Source: Bacillus weihaiensis (GTDB taxonomy: Bacteria > Bacillota > Bacilli > Bacillales > Bacillaceae). Taken from it: a stretch of 64,000 bases of DNA. A model generated the notes under the pieces. It was given only the letters and a program-made list of their open reading frames with translations, ran no database searches and was not told where the DNA came from. Positions 18,682-26,449 of the stretch are shown here, piece after piece; position 1 is the stretch's first letter; the number at the start of each line of letters is the position of its first letter. The DNA lies in the NCBI RefSeq assembly GCF_001889165.1, contig NZ_CP016020.1, forward strand, positions 3,756,501 to 3,820,500, written 5' to 3'. The position numbers and the translations under genes are program-made.

Positions 18682-18708
18682 AAAAGATGAGGCCTATAGG
18701 GCCCCATC
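18682..18708 (-). terminator. Stem-loop between dctP and dctQ
   Basis: GATGAGGCC (18686-18694) and GGCCCCATC (18700-18708) pair with one wobble, followed on the minus strand by TTTTAT. It probably attenuates read-through from the binding-protein gene or stabilises its mRNA. Confidence 0.6.
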
Positions 18709-18721
18709 CATCATGCTGGTC

Positions 18722-19767
18722 TTAGTTTCCACTGCGTTTTTCTTCTAGGAAAGTTTGCATGTCGTTAATAATCTCTGCACCCATTACTTCTTCCACTTCC
18801 TTATAAACTGGCTTTACCGCCTCTTGGAATGGCACTAAGTCTGGATACGTAATTTCTTTGAATTCTGATTTTGCTTTTTCTACATATTCTTCCTCATTCT
18901 GTTGAATAAGCTCACGTGAAGCTACTTTTGCTTTCTCAGATGCTTCTAGGACGATTTTTTGCAGATCTTCATCTAAGCTTTCAAACACGTCTTTATTTAA
19001 AATCATGTAGCAGTAGTAGTACGTGTGATTTGTCATCGCAAGATAATCTTGAACCTCGTGCATATTTTGATCAAAAATATTCATCAGTGGGTTAAACTGG
19101 CCATCAATAACACCTTGTGAAAGCCCATTATAAATTTCAGTGTAAGCCATCGTTGATACGGAAGACCCAAGTGCTTTGAACGTTTCAATCAAACTCACAT
19201 CGTTAGGAGATCGCATTTTGATTCCCTCTAAATCCTCAGGCTTTTCAATAGGACGAACATTATTCGTAATCTGGGTAAAGCCTAATTCCACATCATTTAA
19301 GCTTTTGAAGCCCTGTGCATCTGCCTTCGCTTCTAGCTCGTCACCAATTGGACCATCAAGGATTGCATGAGCCTCTTCAAAGCCCTCTGTCAAAAACGGA
19401 AGAGAAAGTGCCGCGTACTCAGGAACCACATTCGCAAGCTCATTTGCGCCTGGTATCGCCATTTCTAACGCCCCAACTTGAACGGCTTCAATCATTTCTG
19501 GAGATGTAGCATACGTTTCATTTGGGAAAAACTCAATGGTAATACGGCCATCAGATTCTTTTTCAACATACTCTTTAAATGCCTTTGCAGCCGCACCCTT
19601 TGAATCATTTTCAAGGCCCGAATTCCACAGCCAAGCTTCCATTCGTACACTTCCTCTTTACCTGAAGCACCCTCAGAGGCTGTTTTCTCTGAGCCGCTGT
19701 TTGAACAACCTGATACAATAAGCGCTAAAATGGCTGTAAAAGCAAATATTTTCATTTTTTTCATCAT
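18722..19767 (-). pseudogene. dctP: TRAP transporter solute-binding lipoprotein, DctP family, frameshifted
   Basis: Two frames together make one DctP protein. The first (from 19767) encodes a lipoprotein signal with lipobox LIVSGC and ends the family N-terminus at EEVYEWKL. The second (18722 to about 19640) resumes at NSGLENDSKGAAAKAFKEYV and carries the rest (FFPNETYATSPEMIEAVQ, MRSPNDVSLIETFKALG, QGVIDGQFNPLMN). The frames differ by one base, corresponding to a one-base deletion between about 19605 and 19645. There is no X-XXY-YYZ slippery heptamer there, so programmed frameshifting is unlikely. Either the gene is broken and the transporter dead, or this is a sequencing error; the downstream frame is otherwise intact. 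Confidence 0.85.
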
Positions 19768-19815
19768 AATTCCCCCTCTAATATAGTCTTTTATCTCTCT
19801 AGCTTTACGTAAGAA

Positions 19816-21126
19816 TTAATCTTCACACAGCTGTTTCAAAAAGTGATTCAAAACATGAATGGTTTGAACACAATCATTTAATGTTGACCACTCCTTTGGA
19901 TTATGACTAATTCCTGCCTTACTCTGTGTAAAGAGCATCGCCATCGGTACGTGACGGCCTACTGCCATTGCATCATGACCTGCACCACTTGGTAAGTAAT
20001 AAGCTTTAGTTCCAATCGTTTCCGTTACTGCGCGGGCCGCTTTTTGTTGCATGTCAGGAGGTACAGCGACGGGAGCAACATGCAATGTTTCCTTCATCTC
20101 CACCTCAACCTCATATTTATCACTTGTTGAATTCGCTAAGTCCTTCACAAGCTGCGCTAATGTATCTCTCGTTTCTGAATGGATATCTCTTATGTCCACG
20201 GTTAATCTTACCTCGCCTGGAATTACATTCACTCCATTTGGAAAAACCTCTAATTTCCCTACTGTGGCAACGGCTGAATCACTCACCGTTTTTGGCAAAT
20301 CCTTTACTTTTGAAACAAATTCACTCGCAGCTACTAAGGGGTCCCTTCTGTCATTCATTGGGGTATTTCCCGCATGACCAGCCTCCCCCTTAAAGGTCAT
20401 ATTTAACCAGGATGGACCTGCGATACCAGTGACAATTCCGACCGGTAGACCTTCTTTTTCAAGTCGTTTTCCTTGTTCAATATGAACTTCAACATAAGCA
20501 GCAATTTCCGATAAGTCCCTTTTCGCTTCTATAAAGCCCTCTAACGTTAAACCGTCCTTTTGGATTACTTCTTCAAAGGGATCTCCATAGATATCTAGTA
20601 AACTCTTTTGTTTGTCGATATCCATTTCACCTGTCATCGCCCGACTACCGGTTAATCCTCCGTTAAATCTCGCTCCTTCTTCATCGGTAAACACGACGAC
20701 CTCAAGTGGTTTTTTCGGTTGATAGTTTGTATCCTTCCAGGCCTCTGCAACCTCTAAGGCAGCAATGACTCCAAGTGGACCATCGAAATGTCCGCCGGTA
20801 GGAACACTATCTACATGCGAGCCTGACATAACTACTGGAAGCTCCTTTGTACCTTCAAGGCGACCGAAGACATTTCCCGCTCCATCCTCTCGCACAGAAA
20901 GACCGATTTCCTGCATCCACTTCTTCACAAGCTCCTTCGCTGCTCGTTCCTCCTTGGAAAAAGAAATCCGATTCACTCCACCCGCTTCGGTTAATCCAAT
21001 TTGGCCAAGCTCTGCAAGTCGCTTCGCAACTCTTTCCCCACTTATTCCAGAATGAGAAAGGGAATGATCAAAGTCTGACTGTAGCCTATTTCGTAATTCT
21101 ATATTTTCTGAAACAACCTGATTCAT
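19816..21126 (-). CDS. M20-family N-carbamoyl-L-amino-acid hydrolase / allantoate amidohydrolase-type enzyme
   Basis: A 436-residue zinc amidohydrolase. Metal ligands are recognisable: His104 in SGSHVDSVPTGGHFDG, Asp115, Glu150 in FTDEEGARF, plus later PSGAGHDAM. The dimerisation-domain motifs EVHIEQGKRLEKEGLPVG and NVIPGEVRLTVDIRD place it in the AllC/HyuC/AmaB group. These hydrolyse N-carbamoyl amino acids or allantoate to release ammonia and CO2. It is upstream of the TRAP genes (48-base gap) and downstream of a PucR-like regulator, which fits uptake and breakdown of a ureido compound. The exact substrate is not decided by sequence. Confidence 0.9.
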   Translation of the reverse strand: MNQVVSENIELRNRLQSDFDHSLSHSGISGERVAKRLAELGQIGLTEAGGVNRISFSKEERAAKELVKKWMQEIGLSVREDGAGNVFGRLEGTKELPVVMSGSHVDSVPTGGHFDGPLGVIAALEVAEAWKDTNYQPKKPLEVVVFTDEEGARFNGGLTGSRAMTGEMDIDKQKSLLDIYGDPFEEVIQKDGLTLEGFIEAKRDLSEIAAYVEVHIEQGKRLEKEGLPVGIVTGIAGPSWLNMTFKGEAGHAGNTPMNDRRDPLVAASEFVSKVKDLPKTVSDSAVATVGKLEVFPNGVNVIPGEVRLTVDIRDIHSETRDTLAQLVKDLANSTSDKYEVEVEMKETLHVAPVAVPPDMQQKAARAVTETIGTKAYYLPSGAGHDAMAVGRHVPMAMLFTQSKAGISHNPKEWSTLNDCVQTIHVLNHFLKQLCED

Positions 21127-21252
21127 ATAATCCTCCTGACACCATCACGCTAATTTTTGTGTTGTTTTGAATTATATGATAATTCTAACTATTTTTTAAT
21201 AGCGGAATCGGACAATCAGAACATTCTTTTTTTGTTGCTTTCCACTAAACAG

Positions 21253-23031
21253 TTAGAGCTGTAAGAATTCCTGGACATATAAACCCAATTGTAGATCAAA
21301 CGCTTTTTTTCCATCTAAATGGTCAATACTTACAATTTCCTTGATCGTATTCAACCTGTATTTAATCGTATTTGTGTGTACATACAGTCGTTTAGCTGCA
21401 AGTGCCATATTTTGATTGGATTCTAAGTAAACCTTTAACGTAGCTAAAAGTTCTGTTGAATTCTCCTGATCATAGGCTATAATCGGTCCAAGCATATCGT
21501 TCACAAAATCCTTTAACTCATTTCGCTCTGTTTTCAAAAATAAGCGCTGTGTACCAAGCTCTTGATAGGATAAGATCATGTTCAGGTGATTGGTTGATTG
21601 TAGAAAATCAATACACTTTTGCGTATCACGATAGGAAGATTGCACTTCTTTTAAATGAGGAACCATCCGGCCAATCCCAACTAATAAAGATATGTCTAAC
21701 ATCTCTTTAGCTCTTTTTTGGAGCTGGTTAAAAACCTTTGTTAATTGTCGCTGTAGCTCCGCTTCCTCTACCCTACTAGGCACCATAAGTAAGAACACCA
21801 CTTCCATATTCTTATCTAGCACGAGTGTTTTAAATTGGAGCCCCGCGATTTCACGGTAGATATACCTAATAAGCTGATTTTTCTTATCGGAGAATTCCTT
21901 TATTGATAGCAGAGGGTCTTTAATGTAGGCTTGAACCGTAACATATCGATCATTTTGATTATCAAAAAAATTAATCTTTGACAGTTGATTGTGTGAAAGA
22001 GCACTGTAGCCATTTTGTAAGATTTGATCCAAAATATAGCCTGAGTACTTTAAATCATTGATGGTAGACGTTTCCCTACGATTCATTTCTAGAGCAAAGA
22101 TTACACTAGCCTGTTCGACAGCAAATCGATCAATTGTATCTAGAATCGCTTCTCCTTCAAGGAAAATCGTTAAGTAGCCAATCGTATATTTGTACGTTTT
22201 AATTGGAAATAAATAAACTCGGGTTTGTTGATTTTGCTCCAGTTCAATCGTTTCATAAATCACTCCTTCATCTTTCATCGCTTGTTCAAACAACCGTTCA
22301 TAGGTGATAGCTAGCTTCTTCGCAGTCTTTTCTGACTGTACCGTTGAGGATACAATCACATCGAGGAATTCATCAATAACGGCTACTTTGCTGTCAATTA
22401 GACCCGCTAATGTTTTCGTAATTTCCTCTAAGCCACCTTGTGAAAGAGAAACCTTTGATAGCTCCTCATGCATCTTCTTCGTTCGTTCATTTCTCGAAAA
22501 AAGAATCGCATTTTCAATAGCAATTGTTGCTTGAACGGCAAAGGTTTCGAGCAATTGCAAATCACTTTCATCAAACTGGACGTTTTTCTCGTATATATCA
22601 ACCGTCAAAACACCAATACAATCTTCTTTTGAGATGAGGGGTACACAAAGTGCGCTCGCAGGATAGCGAAGCTGTCCAAGCGCATCGCCGTAATATTTCA
22701 TCGTATGATCGCTAATATTCTCCATCCCTTCAACCGTATCCGTCTCTGAAAGAAAAATTCGTCCCTTTCGTGATAGGAATGTTTTCCCACTCATCCCTTC
22801 ACCAGGCTTAAGTGAAATTTTCTTTAAATGCTCCATATCAAAACCTGCTGCTGTCTTTGCATACAATCGATCAATCTTCTTATCATACAAAAACAACACA
22901 CTTGCATTCGCCCCCTCAATGACATTCAACACCTCCTCAATCAAATGATTCAGTACCTCATCAAGATCCAGCGTCGACGTTAACACCCGAACCGAATTAA
23001 TCAGTCCCATCAACTTCTTCTCCGTATTCAT
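21253..23031 (-). CDS. GAF-domain transcriptional regulator with PucR/CdaR-type C-terminal HTH
   Basis: A 592-residue regulator. Residues about 13-175 form a GAF sensor (VLNHLIEEVLNVIEGANASVLFLYD, GEGMSGKTFLSRKGRI, DLQLLETFAVQATIAIENA). A central region of about 300 residues follows. Residues about 530-590 are the PucR-type helix-turn-helix (LLATLKVYLESNQNMALAAKRLYVHTNTIKYRL spread over this part). Regulators of this class activate purine, ureide or sugar-acid catabolism. It heads the cluster containing the M20 hydrolase, TRAP transporter and DUF3100 pair, 126 bases upstream and on the same strand, and probably controls it. Confidence 0.88.
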   Translation of the reverse strand: MNTEKKLMGLINSVRVLTSTLDLDEVLNHLIEEVLNVIEGANASVLFLYDKKIDRLYAKTAAGFDMEHLKKISLKPGEGMSGKTFLSRKGRIFLSETDTVEGMENISDHTMKYYGDALGQLRYPASALCVPLISKEDCIGVLTVDIYEKNVQFDESDLQLLETFAVQATIAIENAILFSRNERTKKMHEELSKVSLSQGGLEEITKTLAGLIDSKVAVIDEFLDVIVSSTVQSEKTAKKLAITYERLFEQAMKDEGVIYETIELEQNQQTRVYLFPIKTYKYTIGYLTIFLEGEAILDTIDRFAVEQASVIFALEMNRRETSTINDLKYSGYILDQILQNGYSALSHNQLSKINFFDNQNDRYVTVQAYIKDPLLSIKEFSDKKNQLIRYIYREIAGLQFKTLVLDKNMEVVFLLMVPSRVEEAELQRQLTKVFNQLQKRAKEMLDISLLVGIGRMVPHLKEVQSSYRDTQKCIDFLQSTNHLNMILSYQELGTQRLFLKTERNELKDFVNDMLGPIIAYDQENSTELLATLKVYLESNQNMALAAKRLYVHTNTIKYRLNTIKEIVSIDHLDGKKAFDLQLGLYVQEFLQL

Positions 23032-23097
23032 CCACTCACCTCTTTATGACCCTCTGATTCTTCGTTTTTCATTCTTACTAGCTTAACACTGGTTAGA

Positions 23098-23109
23098 GGT
23101 GCCTGTCAC
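23098..23109. repeat. GGTGCC-type palindrome, copy 4
   Basis: GGTGCCTGTCAC followed by TTGTCGAAATGTC, upstream of the PucR-like gene. The pairing of CCTGTCACTT with TGTCGAAA recurs in the long hairpin at 29.1 kb. The rest of the 23032-23344 gap shows only AT-rich sequence. Confidence 0.6.
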
Positions 23110-23344
23110 TTGTCGAAATGTCTTTACCTCCTAACTGGAAAGAATGAAAAGCTACACTTAAAAAAGTAAAAGTTATTGGAACGAATGGATCAGTAAAAAT
23201 ATGAGTTGTTATTCTTATTTTTGCTATTTTCCATATAATTGTTAAGTTTTTTAGAATTTATGGAACTTGTCCAAGATAAGTATTAAATCTAGATATGTTC
23301 ATAAAATTGAAATAATAATAGATTTTTTGATTGGAGGTAACATT

Positions 23345-23657
23345 ATGAAAAAGGCAGCTGTAATAATAACTTAATAGTATTGATTATCATGGTTCCATCT
23401 CTGATTTTTGGTTATGTAAAATATAAACTCCATTCTTTAGAAGAGCAAACATATGCTTATTTATTAAAGGAATATAAAGAAGAGGATATTTTAAAAGTAA
23501 AAGCTAATATACAGAAAGGTACACTGTTTATCGCAAACGTTACTTTTAAAGATGAGCCTAATTATGTATATGATTACGCAGATATTGAGGAGAGATAATT
23601 CAGGTACATCCTGAATCTAATATTGATGAATATTTTGTAATGGTTACTTTAGTGTAA
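23345..23657 (+). pseudogene. DUF3139-family small protein, two frameshifts
   Basis: A GGAGG site precedes ATG at 23345, which reads MKKAAVIIT and stops. A frame one step away continues LIVLIIMVPSLIFGYVKYKL...EEQTYAYLLKEY...VTFKDEPNYVYDYADIE, typical of DUF3139. It stops at 23598, while a third frame continues IIQVHPESNIDEYF to 23657, matching the usual family C-terminus. Two single-base changes, near 23365 and 23595, explain this. One hydrophobic anchor is present. No function is known for the family. Confidence 0.7.
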
Positions 23658-23662
23658 TTGTT

Positions 23663-24019
23663 CTATTCGTACTGTTGAATACTATAATCATTGGTTACTT
23701 CAGCATAACTAACTTCGGTAGCTAATGGTTCTATACTATTTGTTTTTTCTTTTTGATTAGATTTTAAGGTTGCAGGATCAATCTTTTTTGTATTGTATAT
23801 GCTATCATTTTCATGTTGCTTATAACTTTCTTTTACTTTTTGTTTAATTTTTTCAACTTCACTTTTACTTGCTTTTAGAGTTTTACCATCATCAGTAAAC
23901 TTTAAATAAACCTTTTCAGTTACATGTTTAATGTCAGGATTAGATACCTGAAAATTATTACTTGTACTTGCTTTTGCAGCTTGCGGACTAAAAGAAGTAA
24001 ACAGTGTAGACAAACTCAA
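23663..24019 (-). pseudogene. Truncated secreted protein of unknown family
   Basis: 118 codons whose beginning (LSLSTLFTSFSPQAAKAS) reads like the second half of a Sec signal peptide with an AKA cleavage site. The first half is missing: an in-frame stop lies six codons upstream, and a perfect 13-bp inverted repeat replaces the expected start region, leaving only a TTG. The rest is polar and lysine-rich without a recognised domain. It is best read as a remnant that lost its 5' end. Confidence 0.5.
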
Positions 24020-24038
24020 TTTTAATGAGTTTGTCTAC
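24006..24038. repeat. Perfect 13-bp inverted repeat with 7-base loop
   Basis: GTAGACAAACTCA (24006-24018) and TGAGTTTGTCTAC (24026-24038). It lies across the 5' end of the truncated secreted ORF. It could be a junction scar of an inverted duplication or a terminator without a T-tract. Confidence 0.75.
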
Positions 24039-24044
24039 AGTCTG

Positions 24045-24070
24045 AAAGGTTGAACTTAAGTTCAACCTTT
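24045..24070 (+). terminator. 26-bp perfect palindrome, likely terminator
   Basis: Arms AAAGGTTGAACTT and AAGTTCAACCTTT abut without a loop and are followed by TTTTT on the plus strand. It sits between the lipoprotein stop and the truncated ORF. As a terminator it would serve the lipoprotein gene poorly, since the T-tract is on the other strand, so its role is uncertain. Confidence 0.6.
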
Positions 24071-24077
24071 TTTAATA

Positions 24078-24407
24078 CTATTGCAATACCGTAATCTTTT
24101 TCAATGAAACATTTTTATCATCAGTTAAATCGATTGGTTTATCAAAAATCACTTGCACACTTTGTCCTGGTTGAAGATCTTCTAAAGCTAAAATATCTCC
24201 ACCCTCTCCTATAATCTCAGTATCTTTTTCTACTACAGTTCGAAGATCATAACCGATATCTTCATCTGTTTTTGAAACATATTTTGTTACATCAAGAGCT
24301 ATTTCCGAACCATCAATCTGTATTATGTTGGATTCAATTTCATTGACTTTGTTATTACAAGCTGTAAGAAGAAATAAGAAAATCAATATAGATGCAAGTT
24401 TTTTCAT
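24078..24407 (-). CDS. Small lipoprotein of unknown function
   Basis: A 109-residue protein with a clear lipoprotein signal (ILIFLFLLTAC, Cys17). The mature part is a short beta-rich domain (IIQIDGSEIALDVTKYV, LRTVVEKDTEIIG, LQPGQSVQVIFD, KKITVLQ) that resembles a small OB-like fold. No family could be named. It sits directly downstream of a decayed protease gene on the same strand, with a 31-base gap. Confidence 0.65.
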   Translation of the reverse strand: MKKLASILIFLFLLTACNNKVNEIESNIIQIDGSEIALDVTKYVSKTDEDIGYDLRTVVEKDTEIIGEGGDILALEDLQPGQSVQVIFDKPIDLTDDKNVSLKKITVLQ

Positions 24408-24438
24408 CGTTTTTACACTCCTAATGTATTTATATTTT

Positions 24439-25405
24439 CTACCAAGTAACTGGAGAAAGGTTAAATGAATTTACAAAATTTTCAATTTGTGTGTAAGCTT
24501 TTGTTGAACCACCGCCTTGTGAATAGTAGTCTGCTGCAGGCATATCATAATGATTTCGTATAGAATAATACGTACTTGTAATTTCCCCGCATCTAACTCC
24601 GGAATAAGAGCCATTCATACAAACAGATTGTACTACATATTCTTCAGATTCATCCTGCCAACTAGAAAAATCTGTTGCAGCATAATTATCATTACTAGAA
24701 TAAGAGCTTTGACCATATGTTATAGCCACCGCATCTACATTTCCAGAGTTTTTAGAAATATATCCTTTGCCATAATATGATCCTCCCTGGTTAAAGCGAT
24801 CATTTGCAGAACCACAATGTCCAGCAGTAATTCCATAATACCAACTTGAGGAATTGGCTGAGAAACCATGTGTACAGTACCCTTTTCCAGACTCAATATT
24901 ATCAATATTTAAACCACCTTGTAGTGGTCTATATTTACTAGTTCTAGCTTCTTCAAATTCACCGTTATCTTCTACTATTTCTACTTCATCAGAGTTGAAC
25001 TTTGTTAATAACTTCTTTTTAGCTTCTTCAGTTAAAGGGTAAATTCCAATTATTACTTTATTTGTTTCACCATCGGTTACTAATGTATTTATTGCTATAC
25101 CTTCTTTTGCTAAGTTATCTTTATCTAATCGTATCTCATCATTTAAGCTACGTAATTCTTTTTCACTTTTTTTCATTTGTTTAAATTTTATTTTACTATC
25201 ATCTTTATAGATTTTTTTTATTTCTTTCATATCTTTCATATAATTTTTTAAGTTTTTAGTGAAAGTAATTGTAACAACTCCTTTAGATGTTTGATCTACA
25301 TAAAGACCACCAAATTCTTCATTGGGAATCTACTCCTTTATATAACGAATTATTTGTGGTACTAAATTTTCTTGTTTCTCTATGCGAGTTTTCAATTTAC
25401 TCTTT
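24439..25405 (-). pseudogene. Decayed trypsin/streptogrisin-like serine protease
   Basis: The longest open part (24439-25239) reads a pro-region followed by a chymotrypsin-fold protease: histidine in YGITAGHCGS, aspartate in NVDAVAI, a Cys pair (VCMNGSYSGVRCG), and a C-terminal strand ending SPVTW. The catalytic GDSGGP motif is missing: YYSQGG runs straight into GSTKAYTQIENF, where other members have GDSGGP and about 30 more residues. So an in-frame deletion removed the nucleophile. Upstream, the pro-region continues in frame (EEFGGLYVDQTSKGVVTITF) to an internal TAG at 25330-25332, with further open frame beyond. The signal peptide is absent. Confidence 0.75.
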
Positions 25406-25757
25406 ATTTAATTCAATCTCTTTGGTTTTAAAATTATAAAACAATTTTTTAGTCTCATATTCATACATCATAGTAATTGTGACTTTATAGTCATCTTCCC
25501 AAATTATATTATATTGTTGTTCATGATGAGGCTCCAGGTTATTAGATAGACCAACTATTTTTTCATAAACTTGTGATCCCCGATTATCAATGAAAAAAAT
25601 TTAGCTCTTTCTGCACCTGCAAAACCATTTCCATATTCTACAATCTCCACTTGATTAATGTTATTTGGTGATTCATTTATTAAAAAGGGAGTTTCCTCAA
25701 AAAAAACCCAGTAAGCAATACTTACAGCTAGGGATATAATAATGATTTTAAATGTTA
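25397..25757 (-). pseudogene. Frameshifted small membrane-anchored protein remnant
   Basis: Starting at a truncated left-over helix (KIIIISLAVSIAYWVFF), the frame reads NESPNNINQVEIVEYGNGF...ERAKFF. At a T7 run it must shift one base to continue IDNRGSQVYEKIVGLSNN...YEYETKKLFYNFKTKEIE to a stop at 25397-25399. Restoring one T joins the frames. No ATG exists at the 5' end, which is cut at about 25.75 kb where a plus-strand ORF starts. Unknown family. Confidence 0.5.
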
Positions 25758-26075
25758 GAATTTGGAAGTACTAATGTTCGTAATGTAGTATTAAAACAAC
25801 CTGGTGGTTTTGTAGGTATGACAACCTCATTGGCAAGATGTCCTCAAAATTCTACACAATGGAACAATAGTTATACTGCTGCTAGTAGTCCTTCATCAGT
25901 TACAAAAAGTGTAGGTCGTAGCTTGTGGTTTAATACAAATTCAGTATTCGCTTCACGAGATGGTTATGATAGCTCTGGTAATTTAACATACACTTTCCCT
26001 GGACAATCTCCTAAGCGTGTAGTTGAAAGAGTAGTAATTGGTAATCATACATTCTTCCGGGTATCTGGATATTAA
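25752..26075 (+). pseudogene. C-terminal fragment of an unknown secreted-type protein
   Basis: 107 codons with composition typical of an exported protein (Ser/Asn/Thr rich, SVTKSVGRSLWFNTNS, YTFPGQSPKRVVERVVIG). There is no ribosome site: TAA directly precedes the ATG in frame, and the sequence starts at the same junction where the opposite-strand remnant ends. A strong terminator follows. It is probably the surviving 3' part of a longer gene; the family is not recognised. Confidence 0.5.
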
Positions 26076-26091
26076 AATTTATAAAGAATCG

Positions 26092-26127
26092 AAAAGCAAC
26101 CAAATGACCTCAATTGGTTGCTTTTTT
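26092..26127 (+). terminator. Strong hairpin terminator
   Basis: AAAAGCAACCAA / TTGGTTGCTTTT perfect 12-bp stem, 10-base loop, T-run, right after the fragment stop at 26075. Confidence 0.85.
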
Positions 26128-26306
26128 AATATGTTATTCTAATTCTGATCTAGGGATAAAACTAATTTGTTCGGCTTGATACATATTATCTTTAAAGGTT
26201 GCATATGGAATGCAAGAAGCAGTAGAGAAGCACAAAGCGAAATTATTAAACATCATCAAAACTTCTTCTTATCATTTAATGGATAGTTGCGCTCATTCCT
26301 CCCCAT

Positions 26307-26339
26307 TTAAAAAAGCCCAACATGACTGTTGAGCTTTTT
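26307..26339. terminator. Bidirectional hairpin terminator
   Basis: AAAGC-CAACA / TGTTG-GCTTT with one mismatch, A-run on the left and T-run on the right, between the fragment at 25.75-26.08 kb and the alcohol dehydrogenase gene. Confidence 0.65.
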
Positions 26340-26420
26340 CGTGTGAGTTGCTTTAATCTACGTGTTACATTCCATCTAAGCTGTGAAGCATTTATGCATG
26401 TGGAACATGAAAAAACGAGT

Positions 26421-26433
26421 GGTGCAAGGCACC
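26421..26433. repeat. GGTGCC-type palindrome, copy 5 (diverged)
   Basis: GGTGCAAGGCACC, 17 bases beyond the stop of the alcohol dehydrogenase gene. Confidence 0.5.
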
Positions 26434-26449
26434 ATCGCGCTACCAGCCT

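Larger units (their letters stand above)
26136..26449. other. Intergenic stretch with terminator and palindrome only
   Basis: 314 bases without a supported gene. It contains a bidirectional hairpin (26312-26337) and GGTGCAAGGCACC at 26421-26433, a further member of the dispersed palindrome family, 17 bases from the alcohol dehydrogenase stop. Confidence 0.5.

Noticed and set aside
19600-19650. Programmed ribosomal frameshift in dctP
   Set aside because: No slippery heptamer or downstream stimulatory hairpin is evident; a plain one-base deletion or sequencing error explains the data.
20051-20393. Plus-strand ORFs of about 100 codons inside the M20 hydrolase gene
   Set aside because: They are antisense shadows of a strongly conserved coding sequence and have no ribosome sites.
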